NCBI RefSeq assembly: GCF_041224415.1
Contig: NZ_JBGFFE010000012.1
Span: forward strand, 1-64,000
DNA: 64,000 bases
Direction: 5' to 3'
Source: Clostridium_B lapidicellarium
GTDB lineage: Bacteria; Bacillota; Clostridia; Clostridiales; Clostridiaceae
In this document: positions 33,590 to 42,105 of the stretch, one piece after another
Layout: every line of letters begins with the position of its first letter
Position numbering within the stretch: the stretch's first letter is position 1
Notes under the pieces: model-generated
Database searches by the model: none
The model's input: the letters and a program-made list of their open reading frames with translations, nothing else
Told to the model about the DNA's origin: nothing
Program-made: the position numbers and the translations under genes

Positions 33590-35455
33590 ATGGAAAAAAT
33601 AAAAAATTTTTTTAAGAATGAGGAAAAATGTGCTATTTTGTTTATATTTTTGTCAGGTATATCACTTGTTGTTAGTTTTTTTGATATTGGTAAATTACCT
33701 CTGGATACCGCATGGATTTCAATTATTTTATGTGGAATACCAATTGTGAAGGAAGCTATTGTTGGATTTGTTACAAGATTTGATATCAAGGCTGATTTAC
33801 TGGTGTCTATAGCGTTGATTGCCTCTATAGTGATCGATCAAATATTTGCTGCCGGAGAAGTTGCTTTTATCATGACTATAGGCGCATTTCTCGAGAAAAG
33901 AACTGTCAGTAAAGCTCGTGCGGGTATTGAGAAACTTGTACATCTTACTCCCCAAGTTGCAAGAATCATAAGAAATGGTACAGAGCAAATAATTCCTGCA
34001 GATAAAGTTCGGATAGGAGATATTATAAGAGTTCTGGCAGGAGAAACTATAGCTGTAGACGGAATAATCATAAATGGTGAAACTTCAATTGATCAATCAG
34101 TAATGACAGGCGAATCACTCCCCGTTGATAAAGAAACTGGCGACAGGGTATTTAGTGGAACTTTAAATCAATTTGGAACTTTTGATATGAAGGCTGCAAA
34201 GCTTGGTGAAGATAGTTCTTTACAGAGAATGATAAAACTTGTAAAATCAGCGGATGCAAGTAAGGCAAAAATAGTTGGTATTGCAGACAGGTGGGCTACC
34301 TGGATTGTGGCAGGTGCATTGAGCTCGGCAATTCTCACGTGGTTTGCTACAGGTGAAATAATACGTTCTGTAACAATATTGGTTGTATTTTGTCCATGTG
34401 CATTGGTCCTTGCAACTCCTACGGCTATAATGGCAGGTATAGGCAATGCCACAAAATATGGTATCCTGATACGTGAAGGCGATGCTCTTGAAAGACTGGC
34501 CAATGTACGGAGAATATCTTTTGACAAAACAGGTACGCTTACATATGGACAACTTTCCGTTACGACAGTTGAAAGTTTTGATTCAAGCATATCCGAGAAA
34601 AAATTGTTACAATTGACGGCATCAGCAGAAATTCGCTCAGAACATCCTCTGGGGAAAGCGATAATTGAGCATATAAGAAACATTCCCAATATTTCAATTA
34701 ATGAGCCTGATGAATTCAGGGTGATTGCCGGAAGAGGCGTACTGGCTGAAATAGGAAATTATTCAATTCTTGCTGGAAACATTGAAATGATGGAAGATAA
34801 TAATATTTCCATACCAGAACAAATGGAGGAAAAAGCCTCCAGATATAAAGGTGTCGGATGTACAATTATGTATATATCAATTAATGGCGATGCATCAGGA
34901 TTCATAGCACTTTCCGATACTCTCAGGGAAGATGCCGCTGACATGATTAAGGATATTGAGAGAAATGGAGTAGAAAGTGTTTTGCTTACAGGAGATAACC
35001 ATCAGGCAGCATGTCATATCGCAAAACTTGCCGGAATAAATGACGTATGTTCCAATTGTATGCCGGAAGATAAAATATCTGCAATAGAAAAATACCAGAG
35101 TAGAAACGAGCTCGTATGTATGGTTGGTGACGGCGTCAATGATGCCCTGGCATTGAAAAAAGCCTATGTTGGAATAGCCATGGGCGGAATTGGAAGTGAT
35201 ATAGCAATTGATGCAGCCGACATTGCGCTTATCAGAGATGATATAAAATGTATACCTCATTTATTAAGCCTGTCTAAAAAAGTAATAAAAACCATCAAAT
35301 TAAATTTGACATTTTCCATGACATTGAATTTTATAGCTGTTGCTTTAGCTATATTGGGCATATTAGGTCCAGTAGTAGGTGCACTTGTGCATAATGCAGG
35401 ATCGGTATTGGTCATTTTAAATTCATCATTATTATTAAATTGGAAGGGGAAATGA
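33590..35455 (+). CDS. P1B-type heavy-metal ATPase
   Basis: A 621-residue metal exporter: TM metal site CPCAL (about residues 267-271), phosphorylated Asp in DKTGT (about 311-315), nucleotide-binding SEHPLG, TGES actuator loop, VGDGVNDALAL hinge. There is no N-terminal metal-binding domain and no CxxC. The last TM region reads HNAGSVLVILNSSLLL, closer to Zn/Cd/Co-type pumps than to the M-x-x-S-S of Cu(I) pumps, so the substrate is open. It is controlled by its own promoter with palindrome, probably by the CsoR-like repressor upstream. Confidence 0.92.
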   Translation: MEKIKNFFKNEEKCAILFIFLSGISLVVSFFDIGKLPLDTAWISIILCGIPIVKEAIVGFVTRFDIKADLLVSIALIASIVIDQIFAAGEVAFIMTIGAFLEKRTVSKARAGIEKLVHLTPQVARIIRNGTEQIIPADKVRIGDIIRVLAGETIAVDGIIINGETSIDQSVMTGESLPVDKETGDRVFSGTLNQFGTFDMKAAKLGEDSSLQRMIKLVKSADASKAKIVGIADRWATWIVAGALSSAILTWFATGEIIRSVTILVVFCPCALVLATPTAIMAGIGNATKYGILIREGDALERLANVRRISFDKTGTLTYGQLSVTTVESFDSSISEKKLLQLTASAEIRSEHPLGKAIIEHIRNIPNISINEPDEFRVIAGRGVLAEIGNYSILAGNIEMMEDNNISIPEQMEEKASRYKGVGCTIMYISINGDASGFIALSDTLREDAADMIKDIERNGVESVLLTGDNHQAACHIAKLAGINDVCSNCMPEDKISAIEKYQSRNELVCMVGDGVNDALALKKAYVGIAMGGIGSDIAIDAADIALIRDDIKCIPHLLSLSKKVIKTIKLNLTFSMTLNFIAVALAILGILGPVVGALVHNAGSVLVILNSSLLLNWKGK

Positions 35456-35461
35456 ACTTTA

Positions 35462-36247
35462 TTATTTAAATATCAGCATTCCACCCATTGTGGCAGTCAT
35501 GATGAAAAGTACCGGTCGAAGAACTTTTTCCAAATTTTTCTTATCTATGCGTTTGAGAAGGAACGGGCCTGCAAAAGCCCCACACATTGTGCCCACAGCT
35601 AAAAGCCCTACGAGTTTCCAATCAATATTTCCCAATCCAAGGTGCGTGATAAATCCGGTGACAGCTATGCCGAGAAGCACAAGTACTGAAGTCCCTACTG
35701 TTTCAAGTGCCTGACATCCTAAAATCATAAGCCCCGCTACAATTGGGCCTCCACCGCTTAAGCCAACAAGCCCGGACATGACTCCTCCAAGAAGTCCGAA
35801 ACAAACTGCCTTAATTGTATTGGACTTCTTAGCCTGGTCATTGTCCTGCATGTCATCATCTCTTTTTTTCTTTTTTCTTATATATGAAAAAAGCATTTGT
35901 ACGGCCAGAAGCACCAGAATAATTCCGGTCAGTTTATTATACATATCCTGCGGCAGCAATCCGGAACACAGCGAACCTATGATTGAACCGGCTATGCCTC
36001 CAATCAGCATGGTGAGTCCAAAATGCAAATTTACATTTCCGGCTTTCCAATGGCTGAAACTACCTACTGCAGTAGTGGGAATTGTGGTTGCAAGTGAAGT
36101 GGATGCTGCAATGGCAGGAGGAATGTTAAAAAAGGCAGTCAAAATTCCAACATAAATGGCTCCTCCACCGCCGCCAAGTGAAATGATCAGCAGACCTACT
36201 ATAAATCCTACGATAGGCAGGACAATATATCGAAACACGTCAATCAT
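35462..36247 (-). CDS. TauE/SafE (TSUP) family anion transporter
   Basis: A 261-residue membrane protein with about eight TM helices and the two TSUP repeats (GLLIISLGGGGGAIYVGILT and GLLGGVMSGLVGLSGGGPIV). The family exports sulfite, sulfoacetate or related anions. It is the second gene of an operon with a TetR regulator whose stop overlaps its start by 8 bp. It converges with the metal ATPase gene. The substrate is unknown. Confidence 0.88.
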   Translation of the reverse strand: MIDVFRYIVLPIVGFIVGLLIISLGGGGGAIYVGILTAFFNIPPAIAASTSLATTIPTTAVGSFSHWKAGNVNLHFGLTMLIGGIAGSIIGSLCSGLLPQDMYNKLTGIILVLLAVQMLFSYIRKKKKRDDDMQDNDQAKKSNTIKAVCFGLLGGVMSGLVGLSGGGPIVAGLMILGCQALETVGTSVLVLLGIAVTGFITHLGLGNIDWKLVGLLAVGTMCGAFAGPFLLKRIDKKNLEKVLRPVLFIMTATMGGMLIFK

Positions 36248-36815
36248 CCTTTCCTGTGTCTAAAGCTGATATCAGGCATGAAACAAGCCGTTTGAAGCTT
36301 TTGCCAACATCGGCTTCGGCACTTCTGAAAAAACCTGCCTCCTCAAGAGAGACAAATCCGTGAAGGGCACTGCGGAATCCACGTACGAAATGGATGGTTT
36401 CTTTTTTATTGTAGTGATAGGGTTCCATGACCTGGTACAGAATACTGACGATAGCATGCCCCGATTTTTGAATACTGCTGTCATTGTAAGTGGGGAATCT
36501 TAAAATTGCCTTGTAGAGTTCCGGGTTTTCCCCTGCAAATTTACGATATGCCAAAGCAATTGCCATTAACGCATTATCTTTTGATTTACCGACTGCTGCA
36601 TTGCGTATAGCATCTCCGAGTCTTGAAATGGCAAGTTTCGAAATACCCAATGAAAGTTCTTTGAATCCACTAAAATGGTTGTACAGTGATGGTGATTTTA
36701 CACCCAGTTTTTCTGCAACCTGAAGTAAAGAAACATTTTCAAGTCCGTTTTCTTCTGCTAATTCTGCAGCGGCATTCAGAATTGACTCCGTGCTCAATCT
36801 TCTTTTTGGACCCAT
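36240..36815 (-). CDS. TetR family regulator of the TSUP operon
   Basis: A 191-residue repressor with N-terminal HTH (ESILNAAAELAEENGLENVS, then VAEKLGVKSPSLYNHFSG) and a WHG-like C-terminal domain (FRSALHGFVSLEEAGFF). It is the first gene of the operon with the TauE-type transporter. The promoter at 36846-36874 carries two adjacent perfect palindromes, the probable autoregulatory site. The divergent MFS pseudogene starts 220 bp away. Confidence 0.9.
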   Translation of the reverse strand: MGPKRRLSTESILNAAAELAEENGLENVSLLQVAEKLGVKSPSLYNHFSGFKELSLGISKLAISRLGDAIRNAAVGKSKDNALMAIALAYRKFAGENPELYKAILRFPTYNDSSIQKSGHAIVSILYQVMEPYHYNKKETIHFVRGFRSALHGFVSLEEAGFFRSAEADVGKSFKRLVSCLISALDTGKDD

Positions 36816-36833
36816 TTAAATTCCCCCTATAAC

Positions 36834-36874
36834 TATAATAAGGTTATTATAAACTAATATAATTAGTTTTTCAA
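36834..36874 (-). promoter_or_regulatory. Promoter with two adjacent palindromes (tetR-TSUP)
   Basis: Minus strand: TTGAAA (36874-36869), 17 bp, TATAAT (36851-36846). TATAATAA-GG-TTATTATA (36834-36851) covers the -10, and AAACTAAT-ATA-ATTAGTTT (36851-36869) fills the spacer. Both are perfect inverted repeats, but they differ from one another. Confidence 0.7.
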
Positions 36875-37034
36875 TACTTTAAATAGAATTCAACATTAAT
36901 CTTGACGCTGATATTATAGTAGGATAAAATATATTTTATTGTTTATTACAAGAGCTTAGCATAAAGCCCTCTGGATAGAGTAGAAAACTGGAGAATTTAA
37001 AGCCGGAACAAATCAATAAATGGAGATGACCTTA

Positions 37035-38260
37035 GTGAAAAAGAAAAATTATAAATGGATTGCTCTGTCTTGTACTACTATAGGAGCTCTTTTTTCCGTG
37101 CTCAGTGCAAGTACGCTCATGATTGCACTTCCTGTAATAATGAAGGATTTGAATGCAGGTGTAGGTATAATAATGTGGACGATAATGGGATATATGCTCT
37201 CACTTACGATACTCGTTCCTTCAATAGGAAGGATAGCCGACATGTTCGGAGTGTAGCTGCAATTATAGGCCCTATCTTAGGGGGCGTTCTTATAAATTTC
37301 AGCTGGAGGGCCATATTTTATATAAATATTCCCATAGGTTTGTTTGGAACTATATGGGCTGCAGTATCCCTTGTGGAACTCCATAAGTCTGAAGGTAATG
37401 AAAAATTTGATTTTAAAGGCACTTTTTCCTTTACTTTTGGAATGCTGGCACTGCTTGTAGCACTTACAATAGGCGGGTTCGGCCAGTGGCTAAGCAAACC
37501 TGTAATAATACTGTTTACAATTGCAGCAATACTTATAGGATTGTTTACCTATATTGAAAATCATACGAAGTTTCCCATGCTGGATATGACTCTCTTAAAG
37601 ACAAGACTTCTTTCTTTTGCATATATTAGCACGCTTTTAAACGGTATTGCAAGAGGAGCCGTCACTTTCCTGCTAATATTTTATTTCGAGGGAGACAGGG
37701 GTATTGACCCGATTACGGCAGGTATGCTGCTGTGTCCCTTTGCAGTGGCAATGATGGCTGTATCCCCCATAAGCGGTATATTGTGTGACAAATATGGTGC
37801 GAGGGCTTTAAGCTCCATAGGGCTTCTCATATCTGCCGCAGGACTACTTGGATTTATGAGGATAAATACAACTTCCTCCACGGCTTACCTGGTTGTATGC
37901 ATGGTATTTACCGGAATAGGTTCCGGAATGTTCTTCTCTCCGAATACAAGTTCTATAATGGCAAATGTGCCCGAGGGCAATAGGGGAATTGCTGCAGGCG
38001 TGAGGACCATGTTCATGAATGCCGGAATGGTACTTAGCATTGCCATATCAATGGCAATAATATCTTCCAGTATATCACTTTCGGCTATGCAGGCACTGTT
38101 TGTACACTCTCATGTTTCTACAAGGGGTATGGCTTCCGCTCAGTTTATAAGAGGGCTCAGGACAGCTTTTACAATTTCATTTGTATTTAGTCTCATTGCA
38201 GCTTTCATGTCGTATTTGAGGGGACCTGCACCAAAGTGGGAAAAACAGGCTGAAGGTTAA
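37035..38260 (+). pseudogene. DHA2-type MFS drug transporter, internal deletion and frameshift
   Basis: The 5' part (MKKKNYKWIALSCTTIGALF, then TLMIALPVIMKDL and VPSIGRIADMFG) is the first two TM helices and motif A. At about 37250 the frame stops, and the downstream frame resumes at AAIIGPILGGVLINFSWRAI (motif C) and runs to 38260. Compared with 14-TM DHA2 pumps, about 75-90 residues covering TM3-TM4 are missing and the frame is shifted. The remaining 330 codons have no further lesions, so the loss is recent. Confidence 0.8.
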
Positions 38261-38290
38261 TAATAAAGATAGGTAAATTATTTTATCCCA

Positions 38291-38324
38291 ATTGTCAACA
38301 TTAAATTTATTTAAAGTTGACAAT
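38291..38324. promoter_or_regulatory. BirA-type biotin operator
   Basis: ATTGTCAAC (38291-38299) and GTTGACAAT (38316-38324) are perfect inverted arms separated by 16 bp, matching the arm sequence and spacing of BirA operators in Firmicutes (TTGTNAAC ... GTTNACAA). The right arm contains the -35 TTGACA of the promoter. Confidence 0.85.
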
Positions 38325-38345
38325 GGGGATACTTTATTATAGTAT
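38317..38345 (+). promoter_or_regulatory. Promoter of the bioY-thiolase-ligase operon
   Basis: TTGACA (38317-38322), 17-bp spacer, TAGTAT (38340-38345). The -35 is inside the BirA operator, so bound BirA-biotin would block it. Confidence 0.75.
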
Positions 38346-38386
38346 TATTCATGTATTGATTAATTCTTGAATTGGAGGGATATAGC

Positions 38387-39064
38387 ATAGAATATGATAT
38401 TGACGGGAATTTGTATTGTATCTTCAAGAAGGCTTTTTCACTAAGATATCACTGGAATATGGACAGTACACCTGTGATGATTTTCATTGAAGCTATGCAT
38501 CAGCTTTTAGATAAGGTGGAGGATGGATATTTTATTGCCAAACAGGTTATAAAAATCAATACTCTGGATATCGGCAAAAAAGTTAGATTGGAATCCAATA
38601 TAGAAAAATCGGGGAGACTTAAATCGATGTCCTATCTAATCTGCAATTGTGAAGTAAGGGACGGCCATAAAAACCTTATGGATCTTGAATCGACTTTGAT
38701 TAAAAAGGATCAGTATAATTTAAAAGAAAAATTTATATGTACGGCCGATAAAAAATTTTTTAAGATTGTCACGAAAGACGATGTAAGACAGTTTTGTGAT
38801 TTAAGCGGAGATTACAATTATGTACATAGGGGTGATAAACCGGTTGTACAAGCTATGCTTATATTGCTGCTTTTAGAGGATTATCTGGCTTTGAAAAAAA
38901 TATACATGTATGATTGTAAAATAACTTATGTTAAACCAATATCAGCAGGCAGCAGCATATTTTTATACTGGAAAGGTAATAGAGAATTATTCGGGATAAC
39001 GGATAATAGAGTATGCTTTAAATTAGAATTACGCGGGGAAAACAGAGAGGGGAAATTAAGTTGA
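38387..39064 (+). CDS. MaoC-like hotdog protein in biotin-regulated operon
   Basis: A protein of about 225 residues. The C-terminal half contains FCDLSGDYNYVH (about residues 142-153), the hydratase-2 signature S-G-D-x-N-x-x-H with Asp and His in place, followed by QAMLILLLL as in the hot-dog helix. The N-terminal half (CIFKKAFSLRYHWNMDSTPV) looks like a second hotdog. It may hydrate or dehydrate an acyl-CoA or acyl-ACP. The start is odd: GGAGG (38374-38378) is eight bases before ATA 38387, and no ATG, GTG or in-frame TTG lies at usable distance; TTG 38372 overlaps the ribosome binding site. It is the first gene after the BirA-type operator. The stop overlaps the TTG of bioY by 4 bp. Confidence 0.75.
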   Translation: MEYDIDGNLYCIFKKAFSLRYHWNMDSTPVMIFIEAMHQLLDKVEDGYFIAKQVIKINTLDIGKKVRLESNIEKSGRLKSMSYLICNCEVRDGHKNLMDLESTLIKKDQYNLKEKFICTADKKFFKIVTKDDVRQFCDLSGDYNYVHRGDKPVVQAMLILLLLEDYLALKKIYMYDCKITYVKPISAGSSIFLYWKGNRELFGITDNRVCFKLELRGENREGKLS

Positions 39065-39606
39065 GAAAAAAATTAGGAATAAGAGATATCATCTATTCAT
39101 CATTAATGGCGGCAGTAACTTCAATTTTAGGTTATCTTGTTATTCCACTGCCTTTTACTCCGATTCCCATAACCGGACAATCTTTGGCAGTTATGATTGC
39201 AGGCTGTGTTTTGACACCGGCTCAGGCGGCACTCAGCATGTTGATCTTTTTGCTCCTGGGATGTGCAGGTATTCCGGTGTTTTCCGGTGGAAGATCCGGA
39301 ATTGGAATTATTGTTGGTAAATCGGGAGGATACTTTTTAGGGTACCTGATAGGTGTTGTTATAATAAGTGTTTTATCACACAGGAAGCAGTCATTTGTAA
39401 ATATGTTCCTGGCTTGTGTATTGGGAGGTATAGTAATAGTTCATTTCCTGGGAGCAGGGTGGCTTGGATTTATTACAAATGTCGGAATAAAAAAGGCCTT
39501 TGTACTTGGTTCACTTCCCTTCATACCCGGAGATCTGTTAAAGGCCGTAGTGGCCGCATTTATTTCATTGAGATTGAATAAGGAGATGAGAAGACATTTG
39601 CATTAA
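39061..39606 (+). CDS. bioY: Biotin transporter BioY (ECF S component)
   Basis: A 181-residue membrane protein with six TM helices, matching the BioY family along its length: TPIPITGQSLAVMIAG (about 31-46), GIPVFSGGRSGIGIIVGKSG (about 76-95) and GYFLGYLIG. It binds biotin with high affinity and works with a shared energising module (EcfA, EcfA', EcfT), none of which is in the window. Start TTG 39061 overlaps the upstream stop. BirA control via the operator at 38291 fits the substrate. Confidence 0.95.
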   Translation: MRKKLGIRDIIYSSLMAAVTSILGYLVIPLPFTPIPITGQSLAVMIAGCVLTPAQAALSMLIFLLLGCAGIPVFSGGRSGIGIIVGKSGGYFLGYLIGVVIISVLSHRKQSFVNMFLACVLGGIVIVHFLGAGWLGFITNVGIKKAFVLGSLPFIPGDLLKAVVAAFISLRLNKEMRRHLH

Positions 39607-40771
39607 ACCTATATACAGAAGAGTTTATATAGTTGGAGGGCTGAGAACGCCCATAGGCAAGACCAATGGATGTTTGAAAGGTTTCCTCCCTGAAAAATTG
39701 GCGGCACATTTAATCGGAGGACTTCTATGCAAGTACAACCTTCCGGGAGATTCAATTGATGAAGTTGTTCTTGGAAATGCAGTGGGTCCGGGAGGAAATC
39801 TGGCAAGGCTCAGCCTGCTTGAAGCAGGGCTGCCGTTTAGTGTACCTGGGATGACTGTGGATTTTCAGTGCGGCTCCGGTCTAAAGACCATAAATATAGC
39901 TGCAAATCTAATAAACTCAGGTCAGAGAAATTTAGTGATAGCAGGTGGGACAGAGAGTACAAGTTTAGAACCTAACAGACAATATAATTCTAAAGATAGA
40001 AGGTATAGGGGAGAAGGTGTATTTTATAAAAGGGCACAGTTTTCTCCCTATTCGATTGGAGATCCCGACATGATAGAAGGTGCGGAGAATACTGCAAAAT
40101 ACTGCGGCATTGGGAGAAAATCTATGGATACTTGGTCTGTAGAAAGCCATAAAAAAGCTTTGAAAGCCAGAAGTAAGAATAAGTTAAAAGATATTATTCT
40201 AGGTGTAAAAACCGATAAAGGCATTGTCTCACAGGATGAAAATATCAGACGTCATCCTTCTTTGAAACTTATGGAGAGAGCGGCACCAATTTTGGGCAGG
40301 AATGGAACTATAACTGCGGGAAATGCCTGCCTTACTAATGATGGGGCAGCTCTTACTGTAATTGCGTCAGAAAAAGCGGTACAAAAATATAAATTAAAAC
40401 CTGAGGCACTATGGATCGGAGGAGACAGTGCAGGTGTTGATCCTAATTTGTTTCCCCTCGGTGCAATTGCAGCTTCGAAAAAACTATTGGAATCGTTGAA
40501 CTTGAATATAAATTCCATGGATCTGATAGAAATAAACGAAGCCTTTGCAGTGAAAGTACTGGCTTTTCTAAAATATTTTAATTTTCCCGGTGATAGAGTG
40601 AATGTATTTGGAGGTGCACTAGCTTATGGACATCCTTATGGAGCTTCCGGTGCTGTTATAATGCTTCATCTATTGGAAGCTTTGAAAGATAGGAATGAAA
40701 AAATGGGAATGGCTGCTGTAGGTGTTGCAGGTGGTCTTGGTGTCTCAACCATTATAGAGAGGTGTGATTGA
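39596..40771 (+). CDS. Thiolase-family protein (YhfS-like), one catalytic Cys missing
   Basis: About 391 residues with the thiolase fold: N-terminal YIVGGLRTPIGK, nucleophile Cys in DFQCGSGLKTINIAANLI, IEINEAFAV and the catalytic His in LAYGHPYGASG. The second catalytic Cys, normally in C-x-G-G-G near the end, is Gly here (AAVGVAGGLGVS). The conserved N-terminus begins before the first canonical start (TTG 39674): reading back in frame, ATT 39596 with AAGGAG ten bases upstream is the best candidate, overlapping the end of bioY. It probably condenses or cleaves acyl-CoAs in a pathway with the ligase downstream; missing Cys suggests altered chemistry. The B. subtilis parallel is YhfS, next to BioY and YhfT. 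Confidence 0.85.
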   Translation: MCIKPIYRRVYIVGGLRTPIGKTNGCLKGFLPEKLAAHLIGGLLCKYNLPGDSIDEVVLGNAVGPGGNLARLSLLEAGLPFSVPGMTVDFQCGSGLKTINIAANLINSGQRNLVIAGGTESTSLEPNRQYNSKDRRYRGEGVFYKRAQFSPYSIGDPDMIEGAENTAKYCGIGRKSMDTWSVESHKKALKARSKNKLKDIILGVKTDKGIVSQDENIRRHPSLKLMERAAPILGRNGTITAGNACLTNDGAALTVIASEKAVQKYKLKPEALWIGGDSAGVDPNLFPLGAIAASKKLLESLNLNINSMDLIEINEAFAVKVLAFLKYFNFPGDRVNVFGGALAYGHPYGASGAVIMLHLLEALKDRNEKMGMAAVGVAGGLGVSTIIERCD

Positions 40772-40777
40772 TATAAG

Positions 40778-42091
40778 ATGCTGATTTATTCAGGAGTATT
40801 TAAAAATGCAGAAGAAAATCCCCAAAAAGTATGTATGATTTTTGGCGAAAGAAAAATAACTTATGGGGAACTTGTGGAAAGCATAAATAAAAGAGCGATA
40901 TTTTTAGCGGGAAAATATACTATGGGTGAAAAAATAGTAATAGGGAATATGAACCCGTTTAATACAATAATTAATTTTTTGGCATGCTCCAGGGCAGGCT
41001 TGATTTCCATTCCGGTGAATCCCAAAACTTCTTCATGTCAGATGGATGAAATCATGAAAAAGGTAAATGCATCCTTTATCATGGATGACAGATCCTGCTT
41101 TGATTTAGATAAAGAGGGAGAAAACTTAAAACTTCCACATATTGAGGATTCGTATATTTTTCTTGGAGCTCTGAGTTCTGGGACCACAGGACACAGCAAA
41201 ATCATATGGCGTGATCATAAAAGTTGGACAAGTGCTTTTAAGTATCAAAGTGAAGTATTTCATATAAGCCGTAAGGACGTACTTTTTTTAGCGGGTTATC
41301 TTTCCTATACGGCAAACCTCAACAGTGCACTTCATATTTTAAATGAAGGTGGAAGTATAGTATTTTCTAAGAGCATTTATCCCAGAACATGGATTAAAGA
41401 GATGAAACAAAATGACGTGACAAGTATATTTATGGTTCCGGCACATTATAGAATATTATTAAAGGAACTTGGAGAAGACCTTGATCAAATAAGATCGGTA
41501 TTGAGTGCAGGGGATAAACTTGATGAAAAAACCGCCTGCAAGTTGAAGAATAGATTTAGTAATGCCCATATCTGTGAATATTATGGTGCCAGTGAATTAG
41601 GACATGTAGCTTATATGGATTTTACAGAAACTTACAGGGAGGGATGTGTTGGAAAAGCATTTCCACAGGTAAAATTTTGGCTGGAGAATAATTTAATATG
41701 GGTGAAAAGTCCATATATAGCTCCGAATTTCAGACCTAAAGCTACAGTTGGCGATATAGGTAAAATAGATGGGCAGGGAAATTTATACGTTCTGGGAAGG
41801 AAAAACAACACTATAAATAAGGGTGGTGTGAAAATACTTCCATATAATATAGAAAAAGTGTTGAATAACCATCCCTCGGTATTAAAATCGGTGGTATTCG
41901 GCATAAAACATCCAGTAAAAGGAGAAGAGACAGGTGCGGTAATTTTGTCAAAAGATGATACTTTAACTGAAAAATACATCAGAGAATATTGTAAAACACA
42001 CCTCAAGCCCTATTTACAACCCAGGAAGATAAGAATAGTTAAAAATTTTAAGCTGAACTCAAATGGGAAAATCGACATGAATGCCTTATAA
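40778..42091 (+). CDS. Acyl-CoA ligase (AMP-forming, YhfT-like)
   Basis: A 437-residue member of the ANL adenylating superfamily. Phosphate loop LSSGTTGHSK (about residues 131-140), YYGASELG (about 268-275), GDIGKIDGQGNLYVLGRKNN hinge region and C-terminal catalytic Lys in SNGKID. It activates a carboxylic acid to its acyl-AMP and CoA thioester. The N-terminal domain is slightly short compared with 500-residue relatives. It starts six bases after the thiolase stop, so is in the biotin-regulated operon. The substrate is unknown; a pimelate-like or fatty acid would fit the biotin link. Confidence 0.9.
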   Translation: MLIYSGVFKNAEENPQKVCMIFGERKITYGELVESINKRAIFLAGKYTMGEKIVIGNMNPFNTIINFLACSRAGLISIPVNPKTSSCQMDEIMKKVNASFIMDDRSCFDLDKEGENLKLPHIEDSYIFLGALSSGTTGHSKIIWRDHKSWTSAFKYQSEVFHISRKDVLFLAGYLSYTANLNSALHILNEGGSIVFSKSIYPRTWIKEMKQNDVTSIFMVPAHYRILLKELGEDLDQIRSVLSAGDKLDEKTACKLKNRFSNAHICEYYGASELGHVAYMDFTETYREGCVGKAFPQVKFWLENNLIWVKSPYIAPNFRPKATVGDIGKIDGQGNLYVLGRKNNTINKGGVKILPYNIEKVLNNHPSVLKSVVFGIKHPVKGEETGAVILSKDDTLTEKYIREYCKTHLKPYLQPRKIRIVKNFKLNSNGKIDMNAL

Positions 42092-42105
42092 AATAATGGT
42101 GTCAT

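Noticed and set aside
37055..38260. 401-codon ORF as an intact MFS transporter
   Set aside because: Its first 65 codons are an out-of-frame reading of the true N-terminus (MDCSVLYYYRSS is not MFS-like); the real gene is broken near 37250.
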